From: Gallibacter sp963558965 | GTDB taxonomy: Bacteria; Bacillota; Clostridia; Peptostreptococcales; Anaerovoracaceae | DNA length: 64,000 nucleotides | NCBI GenBank assembly: GCA_963558965.1 | Contig: CAUWIT010000009.1 | Coordinates: 10,285 to 74,284, forward strand | Direction of reading: 5' to 3' | The notes under the pieces: model-generated | The model's database searches: none | What the model saw: only the letters and a program-made list of their open reading frames with translations | Told to the model about the DNA's origin: nothing | Translations under genes and position numbers: made by a program | Shown here: piece by piece, positions 17,730-26,207 of the stretch | How positions within the stretch are numbered: position 1 is the stretch's first letter | Layout of the letters: the number at the start of each line of letters is the position of its first letter

Positions 17730-19118
17730 TCAAATTACTCCTAAAAAAGCTCCTGCTAGTAATAAATATGTTCCTATAGATACCATATCTGTCAATGATG
17801 AAATCATTGGACTGGCCATAAGAGCAGGGTCGATACCTATTTTTTTCGCCAAAATAGGAAGCATACTACCTATACTCTTTGCAGCTATTACAATAGCTAT
17901 CATGGCTATGGAAACTACTAAAGCAACTTGCAATTGCAGAGGATTATCCCTTTGTTCAAACATAACCCTGGCAAAATTCAATACACTTAATGATACACCT
18001 ATAAGCACACTGACTCTTATTTCCTTCCAGAGGACTCGCAGCGTATCTCGCATATCTATTTCGCCTACTGATAGACCACGAATAATAAGTGTTGCTGACT
18101 GTGATCCTGAGTTACCACCAGTACCCATAAGCATAGGCATATATACTATAAGTGCAGGTACTGCGGACAATGTTTCTTCAGATGTTGAAATAATACTTCC
18201 AGTTAATATATATGAAAGCATTAAAAAGAATAGCCACGGAAATCTGTTTTTAACATGTTGCCAAACGCTCATGTCAAGATACTCTGTATCTGAGTCATCC
18301 AATACACCGGCCATTCTCTCAATATCTTCTGTTGCTTCTTCTTCGATAACATCGAAGATATCGTCGACTGTAATAATACCCACAAGTCTTTTTTCATTAT
18401 CAACTACAGGAATAGCTATAAACCCGTATTTTTTAAATTTTTCAGAAACTTCTTCCTGGTCTTCATACACATTGATATCTACTATATCCCTATGCATAAT
18501 ATCTTCTATCATTAGGTTATCATCACTTACAACAAGTGTTCTAAGTGAAACTATACCTTCAAGTTTTCTACCTGCTGACTTAACATAACAAGTATAAATA
18601 GTTTCTGAGTCCATTCCCTCTTTTTTAATGTAATCCAATGCTTGTCGCACAGTCCAGTTTTCCTGAAGACTTATATAATCAGGTGTCATAAGTGTACCCG
18701 CACAATCCTCAGGATAATTTAAAAAGGTATTGATAAGACTTCTTTCGTTTTTAGGTGTTTTTTCCAAAATTTTATCAACCAAATTAGCTGGTAATTCTTC
18801 CAAAATATCAATTTTATCATCGAAATCAAGTTCCTCGATAATATATTTAATTTCTATATCAGTTATACCATTGATAATCCTTACCTGGTCATCAGTAGGT
18901 AAATAAGAAAAAACTTCTACAGAAGTATCTTTAGGAAGCAGTCTGAATATAATTATCGTTTCATTTATGCCAACTTCTTCTAAAACTTCTTCTAAAATCT
19001 CCCCAATATCAGCATAATTGTAACTTAGAAGTACTTCTCTAATATCCTTAAATTGCTTGTTTTTTGCAAGCTCTATAATTTCTTCTATATTTTCCTCAAA
19101 AATTCTCTTTTCTTCCAT
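17730..19118 (-). CDS. mgtE: Magnesium transporter MgtE
   Basis: Mg2+-gated channel/transporter, 462 residues. It has an N-terminal helical domain (roughly 1-130), two CBS domains (about 135-260: MTPDYISLQENWTVRQAL and DIMHRDIVDINVYEDQEEVSEKFKKYGF), a plug helix and five membrane helices with the PMLMGTGGNSGSQSATLIIRGL family signature. AGGAGG precedes the start. I see no M-box riboswitch in the 58 bases upstream, so the CBS domains may be its main Mg2+ sensor. Confidence 0.96.
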   Translation of the reverse strand: MEEKRIFEENIEEIIELAKNKQFKDIREVLLSYNYADIGEILEEVLEEVGINETIIIFRLLPKDTSVEVFSYLPTDDQVRIINGITDIEIKYIIEELDFDDKIDILEELPANLVDKILEKTPKNERSLINTFLNYPEDCAGTLMTPDYISLQENWTVRQALDYIKKEGMDSETIYTCYVKSAGRKLEGIVSLRTLVVSDDNLMIEDIMHRDIVDINVYEDQEEVSEKFKKYGFIAIPVVDNEKRLVGIITVDDIFDVIEEEATEDIERMAGVLDDSDTEYLDMSVWQHVKNRFPWLFFLMLSYILTGSIISTSEETLSAVPALIVYMPMLMGTGGNSGSQSATLIIRGLSVGEIDMRDTLRVLWKEIRVSVLIGVSLSVLNFARVMFEQRDNPLQLQVALVVSIAMIAIVIAAKSIGSMLPILAKKIGIDPALMASPMISSLTDMVSIGTYLLLAGAFLGVI

Positions 19119-19144
19119 TCACAGCCTCCTCTCATACATATAAA

Positions 19145-19173
19145 AGTATACGTTTTTTAATGTCTTTTTTCAA
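19145..19173 (-). promoter_or_regulatory. mgtE promoter
   Basis: TTGAAA (19168-19173), 17-base spacer, TATACT (19145-19150) on the minus strand. It lies just inside the short gap after the flavoprotein gene, so the mgtE-to-recJ run can start here. Confidence 0.7.
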
Positions 19174-19176
19174 GAT

Positions 19177-20241
19177 TTAATTAAATGACAACAGTAGATT
19201 TTTAGCAAAACTCCTTGATTTCTCCACAATATCATCACATGTTAAAATTTCCTTTACATTGTTTGCTGTTTCACATATTGCAAAGTAAGGAGGCAATGTA
19301 AATGTTTTATTCATATTCACTGCGCTTACAAGCTGTTGCGCTACTAAATCCCCTCCACTGTAGCCTGAAACTACAATTGCAAATAGCTTTTTATCATAAA
19401 ATTTGTGAGTCTTAAAAAGAGATGTAAGCCTGTTTATAAAGGCTGTTAAATTTGCTCCCACCGCATCATTGTAATTTGGACAAACCATCACAATTCCATC
19501 ACATTCTAAAACAGCTGGATATATTTCTTTGACAATTTGCCCTCCATAATAACAACTATTTAATTCTGAAAAGTGCATACATGTGCTGTGAGGGCAACCT
19601 CTGCAATCGGTAATAGTTCCATTTGCAAGAGACGCCTCTTTAATTTCACAATCCTCTTCAATATTCTTTTTAATCATATCCCACAAAAGCAAAGTATTAG
19701 AAGTTTTAAAATTGCTGCTGTGAATCATCAAGATTTTCGGTTTTCGTCCCTTAACTTTTGGCGTTTTGTAATTAACCAGTTTTTCTACCAAATCAGCGGA
19801 CGCCTTTACATATGCTGTCAGATTATCTGTTTCATCTATCTGTGCTTGCAAATTAAAATTTTTAAGTGCTCCTGTCGCTTCCACAAGTGGTCTTCCAGGA
19901 AATTCACATCCAGCCATATTAGCTGAAAATACAAAGCCTCTAGCGATATTTTTTGTAAAAAATTCACTTTGACCATCTACAATAACGCTACCGTAAGACC
20001 CCTTGAAAAAATCCCTATGTTCCCTAATATGTTGTAGCATCTTGCTGTATTCTATATTTATACCGGAATGACCGATGTCTATCGCAAAAAGTATTCGCTT
20101 ATTTTTAAGATCCATCTGTGCAAACTCTTTTGCACAAGTTACCTCTCTGTATTCATATTTTGCTAAAACTTCTTTTAAAACATAGTCCAATCTTTCGTTA
20201 TTAAGATTGCCACTGTCTACAGGTTTTACTAAATAAATCAT
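19177..20241 (-). CDS. Iron-sulfur/flavodoxin-like NAD(P)H-dependent oxidoreductase with an extra N-terminal domain
   Basis: 354 residues. The C-terminal part (about 168-340) is an NADPH-dependent FMN reductase/flavodoxin-like fold: KILMIHSSNFKTSNT at the phosphate loop and VMVCPNYNDAVGANLTAFINRL. A cysteine cluster C213-x2-C216-x4-C221-x8-C230 (CRGCPHSTC) resembles that of iron-sulfur flavoproteins. The N-terminal 165 residues form a separate alpha/beta region (LFAIDIGHSG..., SVIVDGQSEFFTK) that I cannot assign with confidence. It overlaps the preceding dehydrogenase-like gene by 4 bases (ATGA). Function unknown; the context suggests redox or dinucleotide chemistry with the two upstream genes. 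Confidence 0.8.
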   Translation of the reverse strand: MIYLVKPVDSGNLNNERLDYVLKEVLAKYEYREVTCAKEFAQMDLKNKRILFAIDIGHSGINIEYSKMLQHIREHRDFFKGSYGSVIVDGQSEFFTKNIARGFVFSANMAGCEFPGRPLVEATGALKNFNLQAQIDETDNLTAYVKASADLVEKLVNYKTPKVKGRKPKILMIHSSNFKTSNTLLLWDMIKKNIEEDCEIKEASLANGTITDCRGCPHSTCMHFSELNSCYYGGQIVKEIYPAVLECDGIVMVCPNYNDAVGANLTAFINRLTSLFKTHKFYDKKLFAIVVSGYSGGDLVAQQLVSAVNMNKTFTLPPYFAICETANNVKEILTCDDIVEKSRSFAKNLLLSFN

Positions 20242-21221
20242 TTTATATTCCTCAAATTATTTAAGGCTGTTTCAATTCGTGAAAACAAAGTTTCATTTAG
20301 AGGTATATTTTCAACAAGAGTACCACTGTGACACAACCTATTTTTCATTCCTAAAAAAGCATCTCCAAAGCAAATTGAACTGTAATGCCACTTGCCACTT
20401 AACATTGAAATAATCGACATAGCGCCACTTGAAACTGCTGGAGCAATATAGGGCTTAAATCCTAGCTCCCTAGTTTTTAAATTCGAATTAACAGTTAGAT
20501 TAGTCAACTCTTTAGAAATTTCATCATTATAATTTTCAATACTGTTTGCGATTACAAGGTCGTTGCCATGAGGTCCAAATGCTCTGCCTTCACTTAAATA
20601 GCTTTTAAATTTTTCATCTTTTGATGCAAAATATCTAGCGCGGCCATTCATAACCCCAAGGCCAAATCCTCTAACTTGACTTTTTGATAATCCCCCTTTT
20701 ACCGCTGCCATACAAAGAGGATCAACTGGATCTGAAACTACCGCAAAAATCCCTTTAAAATCAACGTCTTTGGCTAGTTTTGCATAGTTTTGTACCAAAT
20801 CCTTATTTGCTTCATATTGAACCATGCGAACATCTTTTTGTTCATTTCCAACTGGCGGCACACCTTTCGATGCACAAAATACGAAGCAATCACAATCGAA
20901 CAATTTATCTTGTGATATTATTTCCACTTTTGGTAAATGGTTGGATAGAGAATCGTCTTCATCTGGAAAAGGCCATGAAATTTGGTTCATCTCCATTTCA
21001 TATCTAGCTAAAACTTTTTCGGATATATCACAAATACCTATTGAATCAATAATTTCTCCTCCTAAAAGTTTCATAGCCAATAAAAGTGTGCCTCCAACAT
21101 CCCCCAAAGCTAAAATATTCACCTTGTATTTTTCTTTTTTTAATCTTATATCTTCATAAGATAAAAAACTTTTATCTTGAAGAGTCATTTCTCCTGAAAA
21201 AATATCGCTTAACAATCTCAC
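20238..21221 (-). CDS. Diverged lactate/malate dehydrogenase-like protein
   Basis: 327 residues. A Rossmann motif (ILALGDVGGTLL, 36-47), VVSDPVDPL (161-169) in the place of the LDH/MDH V-T-N-P-V-D motif, and AFGPHGND (214-221) in the place of the catalytic-His loop G-x-H-G. The Asn of the nicotinamide/substrate site is Asp here, and the D-x-x-R relay reads N-G-R-A-R, so it may not be an ordinary lactate or malate dehydrogenase. Starts at a GTG that shares a base with the stop of the giant gene. Substrate unknown. Confidence 0.72.
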   Translation of the reverse strand: MRLLSDIFSGEMTLQDKSFLSYEDIRLKKEKYKVNILALGDVGGTLLLAMKLLGGEIIDSIGICDISEKVLARYEMEMNQISWPFPDEDDSLSNHLPKVEIISQDKLFDCDCFVFCASKGVPPVGNEQKDVRMVQYEANKDLVQNYAKLAKDVDFKGIFAVVSDPVDPLCMAAVKGGLSKSQVRGFGLGVMNGRARYFASKDEKFKSYLSEGRAFGPHGNDLVIANSIENYNDEISKELTNLTVNSNLKTRELGFKPYIAPAVSSGAMSIISMLSGKWHYSSICFGDAFLGMKNRLCHSGTLVENIPLNETLFSRIETALNNLRNIK

Positions 21222-24200
21222 TAATACATCAATCCTTTCAACCTTGTTAATTTATCTATATCCAATTTAATATGATCTGATGGTGATAGTTTATCGTTAA
21301 ACAATTTACCTCCATCCATATCAGGTATACAAACCTTTTTGAAAACTTCTGAAAGTCTTCCTACTGTTAGTTTTCTTTCAAATTTTTCTTGATATAATTT
21401 TTCAATCATAACCAATATATCCCTTGAATTTTCAAGGCAAGTCATAGAAAAATTGTAAAGTGCTTTTTTATCTCTACTCTGTAAAAATACAGGTGCAGCA
21501 TAAGGCAATATCAAATTAACCGCAGTGTTTACACTGTCTTCTGCTCTATTCATAACTGCATCTCCACCTATAAATGGATACTGGCCGCTTTCGTTAAACC
21601 AAGCAAGCATATTAGGTAGGTAGTATCCACTTTTTATTTTGCGTCCTCCCATGCATTTTGCTAAATCCTTACCATTTGCAGAAACAACACCAGCAACGAC
21701 ACATTTTACTTCTACCATTTCACTGTCTAACAGTGGACTTAACTTTTGCAGTCTGTATCCCTTATGCAAGATATCATCTAACAAGATAACAGGTCTATTA
21801 AAAGCTTTAATAGTTCTTATTTGATCTATTAATTTGCCATAATGCTGACTTTCTTTTATATCATATGATGCTAATACAGGTGCAAAAACTTTTTCCATAT
21901 GTATAGATTTAGTTACTGTATTTGGAATAACTGTAGACTTCATCACTTCGCCAAATGGCACACACATGTTATTTCCAAGTTTTCTCTTGCTTTTGATGCT
22001 TTCATCTGGTTTATTTTCATTGCGAACTATTTTTATCAACTTGTTTTGCATAACATCCAAGTTAATTGATAAAACAAGATTATCTGGATATAGCTTTGTT
22101 AACGACCTTTGTATTCTTTCGTGAGCAATTTCAAGTACTCTTAAAATTTGAGGTTCCTTGTTAAATGGCGCTTTTAAAGTTGATTCTGTATTATGTATTA
22201 AAACTACAGGATTTCTCATATCTACCGACATGATTTTTTTGTCTTCTCCATTTATAACTACTGGTTTAAATCCTTGCAACGCCAGTATGCTTTTTATAAT
22301 ATATTCGTTTTCATCCTTTAAAATCGGATTGTAAATTGCATAATTAAAATCATCTTTTAATGCATCAGCCAAAAGCTCAGTTACTACTACTTGGCATATA
22401 TTGCTATTTACAATTTCTTCGTCTATGTAAATATCTCCTATTACCAATACCTTACCTCGAACTTTGCTTCTTATGTACTGGGCAATTTCCAGGTCGTTGA
22501 ATTCTTCGTACAAGTTTGAAGTGCTAACTTCTTTTGCAGTACCAATAGCAACTATGTTATCACCACTGTTGCCATTCCTGATTACAATCGATTTAACATC
22601 ATCTTCTTGGATGTACTGTTTTAACAAATCAATTTTTTCTTTGCTGTAATTGTTTTTAAGTCCATCAACTTTATCTATAGTTTCAGGATTTATTTTTCTT
22701 AAGCTGCCAATTTTCAACGATTCTAGTTCTGGCAAACCTTTGTACTGTGGTTCTCTAATATACAGACCTTTTTCGTATATGTAGTTTTGCACTAGAGGAT
22801 CTATTAGATAAGAAATTTCTCTATTGCTATCAACATTTTCCCTGATACGAGTGGAACTAATGTCTTCAAACTGTGTCGGCAACTTCAATCTAACAATATC
22901 TCCCTTAATCAATGACAATTTTTCTTCTTCTATTTCTTCATCTTGCTGAGTATCTTCTCCTGTAACCCTTTTAAACACTATATGATTTAAGGAATGGATT
23001 GAATTTTCTTCAGGGTCTTTTTCGTATGAAGAGGCGTTTTTCACTACATCACTTCCAACTACAATATATACATCATCTGATTTTAAAGTCTCCTTTAATT
23101 CCTTTATGCTTTCACTATTAGCAATATTTACAGGCACATCATCAGGGAATATGTAAATATCCATTTCATCTGCAACAGACATGGATGCGATTTTTCGCCT
23201 TATCATATGGGGCTGAGTCTTTTTAGACCATGAAAATTCGTCAATTGCAAGATACACAACGAAGCCCAAATCCCTAATAGTCCTAGCGATTTCCTTGTGG
23301 CCCAATGAAAATGGATCAAATGTTCCTGGGAAAAATGCAATTTTTTGTTCTTTTTCTAGATTCATAGTCTCATGTGTATGTAAATAGTCAGAGATAAATC
23401 TATATATATGATTTAAATTTGCCGCATGATTGTAAAATGTCATAGTATCTTCATTGCTAACATTTAATAAAACAGCAATTTTTTTGTACATAATTTTAAA
23501 ATAGTCAAACTTAACTTCATCTGAAATATTTTCATCTCCAAATAAATACTGCCCAATTACAACAAAAGCTTCCTGGCTAACTGTATCGTTATAATTTGAC
23601 AATCCTTTTAAAAGCATGCCTATAATAATTTCTTTTCTTTCATTGTACTTTTCTTCACTCTCGTCAAAAGCGCCTTTGTAATCCTCATATACACAAAGCA
23701 AACGTCCTATAGTATCAAGGGCGACACAAGCTACTCTTTCGTTTGTACTTAGTGAAAGCTTTTTTATTTCCTTTAAAAATTCATCTAATTCATCTGGGTG
23801 TAGCATAATTGCTAGCTTACCTAAGTATTCAGGAATATATTTTGAATACTCGTATTCGCCTATTTCTAGGCCTTTCATAAGCTCTATTGCAAGTTCATTT
23901 CTCTGATCTAAAGTAAGTTCTGCTGCAACCTTAATTAAGGATCTGCCTGCCTTATGTCTAACAGTTACCTTATCGCAAACTTTAATTAAATTTGAAAAAT
24001 GAGTAGCTATTTGAAGTGTTGAAGTTTCATTGCCTTTAACCATTCGCTCTAACAAAACTTCTATATTTTGGCTTTTTACAATCCAAGGTGTATCTACTTT
24101 TAAGTTTTCTCTAAAGAGTTCTGTATTACTTCCTTTTTGCGGAGTTGAGCCTTTTAAGCCCTTAGTTATTTTATATACCGCTATACTTATTTCCTGTGGC

Positions 24201-25942
24201 TGTCTATTTGCAGCTTCATCCACAAAGTGTTTTATAATTTCCCTATCTTCATCAGTTGCGTATTCCAGTGGTACATAAAATAAAGCTTCAAGTAAAATAA
24301 AAGTAGTTATATCATCATAATCAGTTTTCCTTAAAAATTCTACAAAACAATTTACATACTTAGGTTTTTCATTTTCTCTTGCTTTTTTAAGAATGGTTCC
24401 CAGTATGCTTTTAAGTGTATATCCCATCCAACGTTTTTGTTGGTCTGTAGTCTTTAAATCAGTTACAATTATTTTTTCTAAATATTCTCTAAGGAGCTTA
24501 AAAGAGTTGATTTCTCCACTATCAACATGTGCTCCTTCTGGTAATTCTTTTCTGTATTCTTCATCAAAAGTACTGATGATATTTCCAAACAGCTGTGCCG
24601 CTTCTCTTCTTACATCTCCTTCTCTATGACCTAGCAAATCAAACATAAATCTCAAAGTCATTTGCTTTTGTTTTTTAGTCATATATGTATAATATTCTTT
24701 TATAATATTTAGGTGGCCTCTTAAATTTTTCCAGTTTTTTTCACTTCTAGCAGTTTCAATAAGACCTGCAAATGTGACTTCATCATTAAAGCCATTCATA
24801 ACCTTGATGTTATGTTCAACTGACATAAACTTTAGTCTATCCACAACGGCCATTCCTGTTAAAAGATGAACATCTTCCATCTTATTTTTTGAAATATTAC
24901 AAGATGTAAGGTCTGTATTTACACCAAGCTGAACCATGTAATCTTCAAAATCTTTTAACTTGGCATAAACTTTTTTATATCGCATTTCCTTAGCCATATC
25001 CACATTGTCTAATTTTGACAAGATAACATCAAATGCTTCTTTTAAGGAATAAAAATGCGTAATTTCAACACCATTTTCTCTTGTGCTTTTTACTCTAAAA
25101 TCTGCATAAATAAGTAACAGTGCCTCAGCTGAAAGATTTTCAAGCTCTAAATCCCACGTGCTGTGATTACTTGCAATATGACTAATTTGAGGCAAATTAA
25201 CCCTTTGACAAAATACATCTGTGTAATAATAATGCAAATATGGTATCCTTGACACTTCTTTTTTGTTGCATCCAAACTTACCGATATCATGAGTAATGGC
25301 TGCTCCTGATACCAGTGATAAATCCACAGGCACTCCTATACTACTTAACTGTTTTGCACAATGTGTGGCAACATAATGAACACCGCTAATATGAGAAAAT
25401 AAGTCAAATGGCATAATCTCTCTGCTTATTTTAAACAATTCAAATACGTAAAGCTCTTTTGAGATTCTCTTTAATCTCTGATATTCAATATAGCTTTGAG
25501 TTCTTTTTAATTCCTCACTATTTAAAAACTTTAAATCTCTACTTGCTGGCACTGGGTTTCTTTTTGCTTCAAATAGCAAAAATACTCTCAACACTTCCAA
25601 ATAAAAATATATGCTAGGCGCATAAGTCTTTTTTTCATTTTTTGAAATAAAAGTTTCTTTGTGAGGATATAGTTCTGTAATCAAATATTCATGTATATAA
25701 TTTAGCCAATTAGGCTCAGGTTCAGATACAAAATATTCCATAGATGCTCTTGCGTATTCAAAAACATCTTTACAAGAAATCGTATCTTGAGCTACCAAAT
25801 TGGAAATATTTTCTCTCCACTTGAAATTTTTTAGTATATACAAAACTTTTTTCTTAGTTAAGTCTGTTTTGTCTAAAAATTCCTTCGATGTTAAACTTTT
25901 TTCTATCTCTTTATATAATGTGCTTACCGTTTTTTTTGGCAT
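21221..25942 (-). CDS. Giant fusion: HD domain, helical repeats, NadD-like nucleotidyltransferase, PRTase-like domain
   Basis: 1573 residues, preceded by CTAGGAGGT. HD phosphohydrolase-type domain at about 180-285 (H184/H189/H194 candidates, ITHDIGKFG with HD at 218-219, NHSTW at 259-263, YADFR with D281). Alpha-helical, HEAT-like repeats from about 390 to 860. Cytidylyltransferase/NadD-type domain at about 868-1060: AFFPGTFDPFSLGHKEIA with the T/H-x-G-H-type motif, VGSDV, and ISSTRIREN. A middle domain at 1110-1230 that I cannot name. A phosphoribosyltransferase-like end with RPVILLDDILHKGYR (1383-1397) as a PRPP-loop candidate. It heads an overlapping operon with a dehydrogenase-like and a flavodoxin-like protein. 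Homologues in Clostridia are usually called just cytidyltransferase; the real function is not known to me. Confidence 0.8.
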   Translation of the reverse strand: MPKKTVSTLYKEIEKSLTSKEFLDKTDLTKKKVLYILKNFKWRENISNLVAQDTISCKDVFEYARASMEYFVSEPEPNWLNYIHEYLITELYPHKETFISKNEKKTYAPSIYFYLEVLRVFLLFEAKRNPVPASRDLKFLNSEELKRTQSYIEYQRLKRISKELYVFELFKISREIMPFDLFSHISGVHYVATHCAKQLSSIGVPVDLSLVSGAAITHDIGKFGCNKKEVSRIPYLHYYYTDVFCQRVNLPQISHIASNHSTWDLELENLSAEALLLIYADFRVKSTRENGVEITHFYSLKEAFDVILSKLDNVDMAKEMRYKKVYAKLKDFEDYMVQLGVNTDLTSCNISKNKMEDVHLLTGMAVVDRLKFMSVEHNIKVMNGFNDEVTFAGLIETARSEKNWKNLRGHLNIIKEYYTYMTKKQKQMTLRFMFDLLGHREGDVRREAAQLFGNIISTFDEEYRKELPEGAHVDSGEINSFKLLREYLEKIIVTDLKTTDQQKRWMGYTLKSILGTILKKARENEKPKYVNCFVEFLRKTDYDDITTFILLEALFYVPLEYATDEDREIIKHFVDEAANRQPQEISIAVYKITKGLKGSTPQKGSNTELFRENLKVDTPWIVKSQNIEVLLERMVKGNETSTLQIATHFSNLIKVCDKVTVRHKAGRSLIKVAAELTLDQRNELAIELMKGLEIGEYEYSKYIPEYLGKLAIMLHPDELDEFLKEIKKLSLSTNERVACVALDTIGRLLCVYEDYKGAFDESEEKYNERKEIIIGMLLKGLSNYNDTVSQEAFVVIGQYLFGDENISDEVKFDYFKIMYKKIAVLLNVSNEDTMTFYNHAANLNHIYRFISDYLHTHETMNLEKEQKIAFFPGTFDPFSLGHKEIARTIRDLGFVVYLAIDEFSWSKKTQPHMIRRKIASMSVADEMDIYIFPDDVPVNIANSESIKELKETLKSDDVYIVVGSDVVKNASSYEKDPEENSIHSLNHIVFKRVTGEDTQQDEEIEEEKLSLIKGDIVRLKLPTQFEDISSTRIRENVDSNREISYLIDPLVQNYIYEKGLYIREPQYKGLPELESLKIGSLRKINPETIDKVDGLKNNYSKEKIDLLKQYIQEDDVKSIVIRNGNSGDNIVAIGTAKEVSTSNLYEEFNDLEIAQYIRSKVRGKVLVIGDIYIDEEIVNSNICQVVVTELLADALKDDFNYAIYNPILKDENEYIIKSILALQGFKPVVINGEDKKIMSVDMRNPVVLIHNTESTLKAPFNKEPQILRVLEIAHERIQRSLTKLYPDNLVLSINLDVMQNKLIKIVRNENKPDESIKSKRKLGNNMCVPFGEVMKSTVIPNTVTKSIHMEKVFAPVLASYDIKESQHYGKLIDQIRTIKAFNRPVILLDDILHKGYRLQKLSPLLDSEMVEVKCVVAGVVSANGKDLAKCMGGRKIKSGYYLPNMLAWFNESGQYPFIGGDAVMNRAEDSVNTAVNLILPYAAPVFLQSRDKKALYNFSMTCLENSRDILVMIEKLYQEKFERKLTVGRLSEVFKKVCIPDMDGGKLFNDKLSPSDHIKLDIDKLTRLKGLMY

Positions 25943-26068
25943 AAAAATACCTCCTAGATTCTATTTATTACATTTTATCACTTTTCATACAATAATGATA
26001 CATATTGTTATAAAGCCATTGGAATTTGATCATTTAAAAAACATAGTACACGTCTTTGAAGTTCATTG

Positions 26069-26083
26069 ATTTTTCAGAATATT
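26069..26083. promoter_or_regulatory. CodY-box-like site upstream of gdhA
   Basis: ATTTTTCAGAATATT matches 13 of 15 positions of the CodY consensus AATTTTCWGAAAATT. It lies 40 bases upstream of the gdhA -35. CodY represses nitrogen genes when branched-chain amino acids and GTP are plentiful. Inference from sequence match only; codY itself is not in the window. Confidence 0.4.
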
Positions 26084-26123
26084 TAAATTTTATGTTTAAA
26101 TTTGTATACATTTAATACAATTG

Positions 26124-26153
26124 TTGACGATAGGCTCGGTAGTATGGTATTAT
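26124..26153 (+). promoter_or_regulatory. gdhA promoter
   Basis: TTGACG (26124-26129), 18-base spacer, TATTAT (26148-26153) with an extended TGG in front. The 5' leader is about 48 bases. An inverted repeat TTGTAT-N7-ATACAA (26102-26120) lies just upstream of the -35. Confidence 0.7.
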
Positions 26154-26207
26154 TTTATTGTTAAATATATCTAATTTAAAAATTCTAAATTAAGGAGACG
26201 AGAGAAA

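Noticed and set aside
17902..18588. Plus-strand reading frame of 228 codons
   Set aside because: It is wholly antisense to mgtE, whose CBS and membrane motifs are clear; Ser/Thr/Ile-rich antisense composition.
19119..19176. M-box Mg2+ riboswitch ahead of mgtE
   Set aside because: The gap is only 58 bases and is filled by a promoter; there is no room for the aptamer.
25960..26010. Possible operator ACAATA...TATTGT upstream of the giant operon
   Set aside because: It is an imperfect match in very AT-rich DNA with no clear -35/-10 around it; too weak to list.
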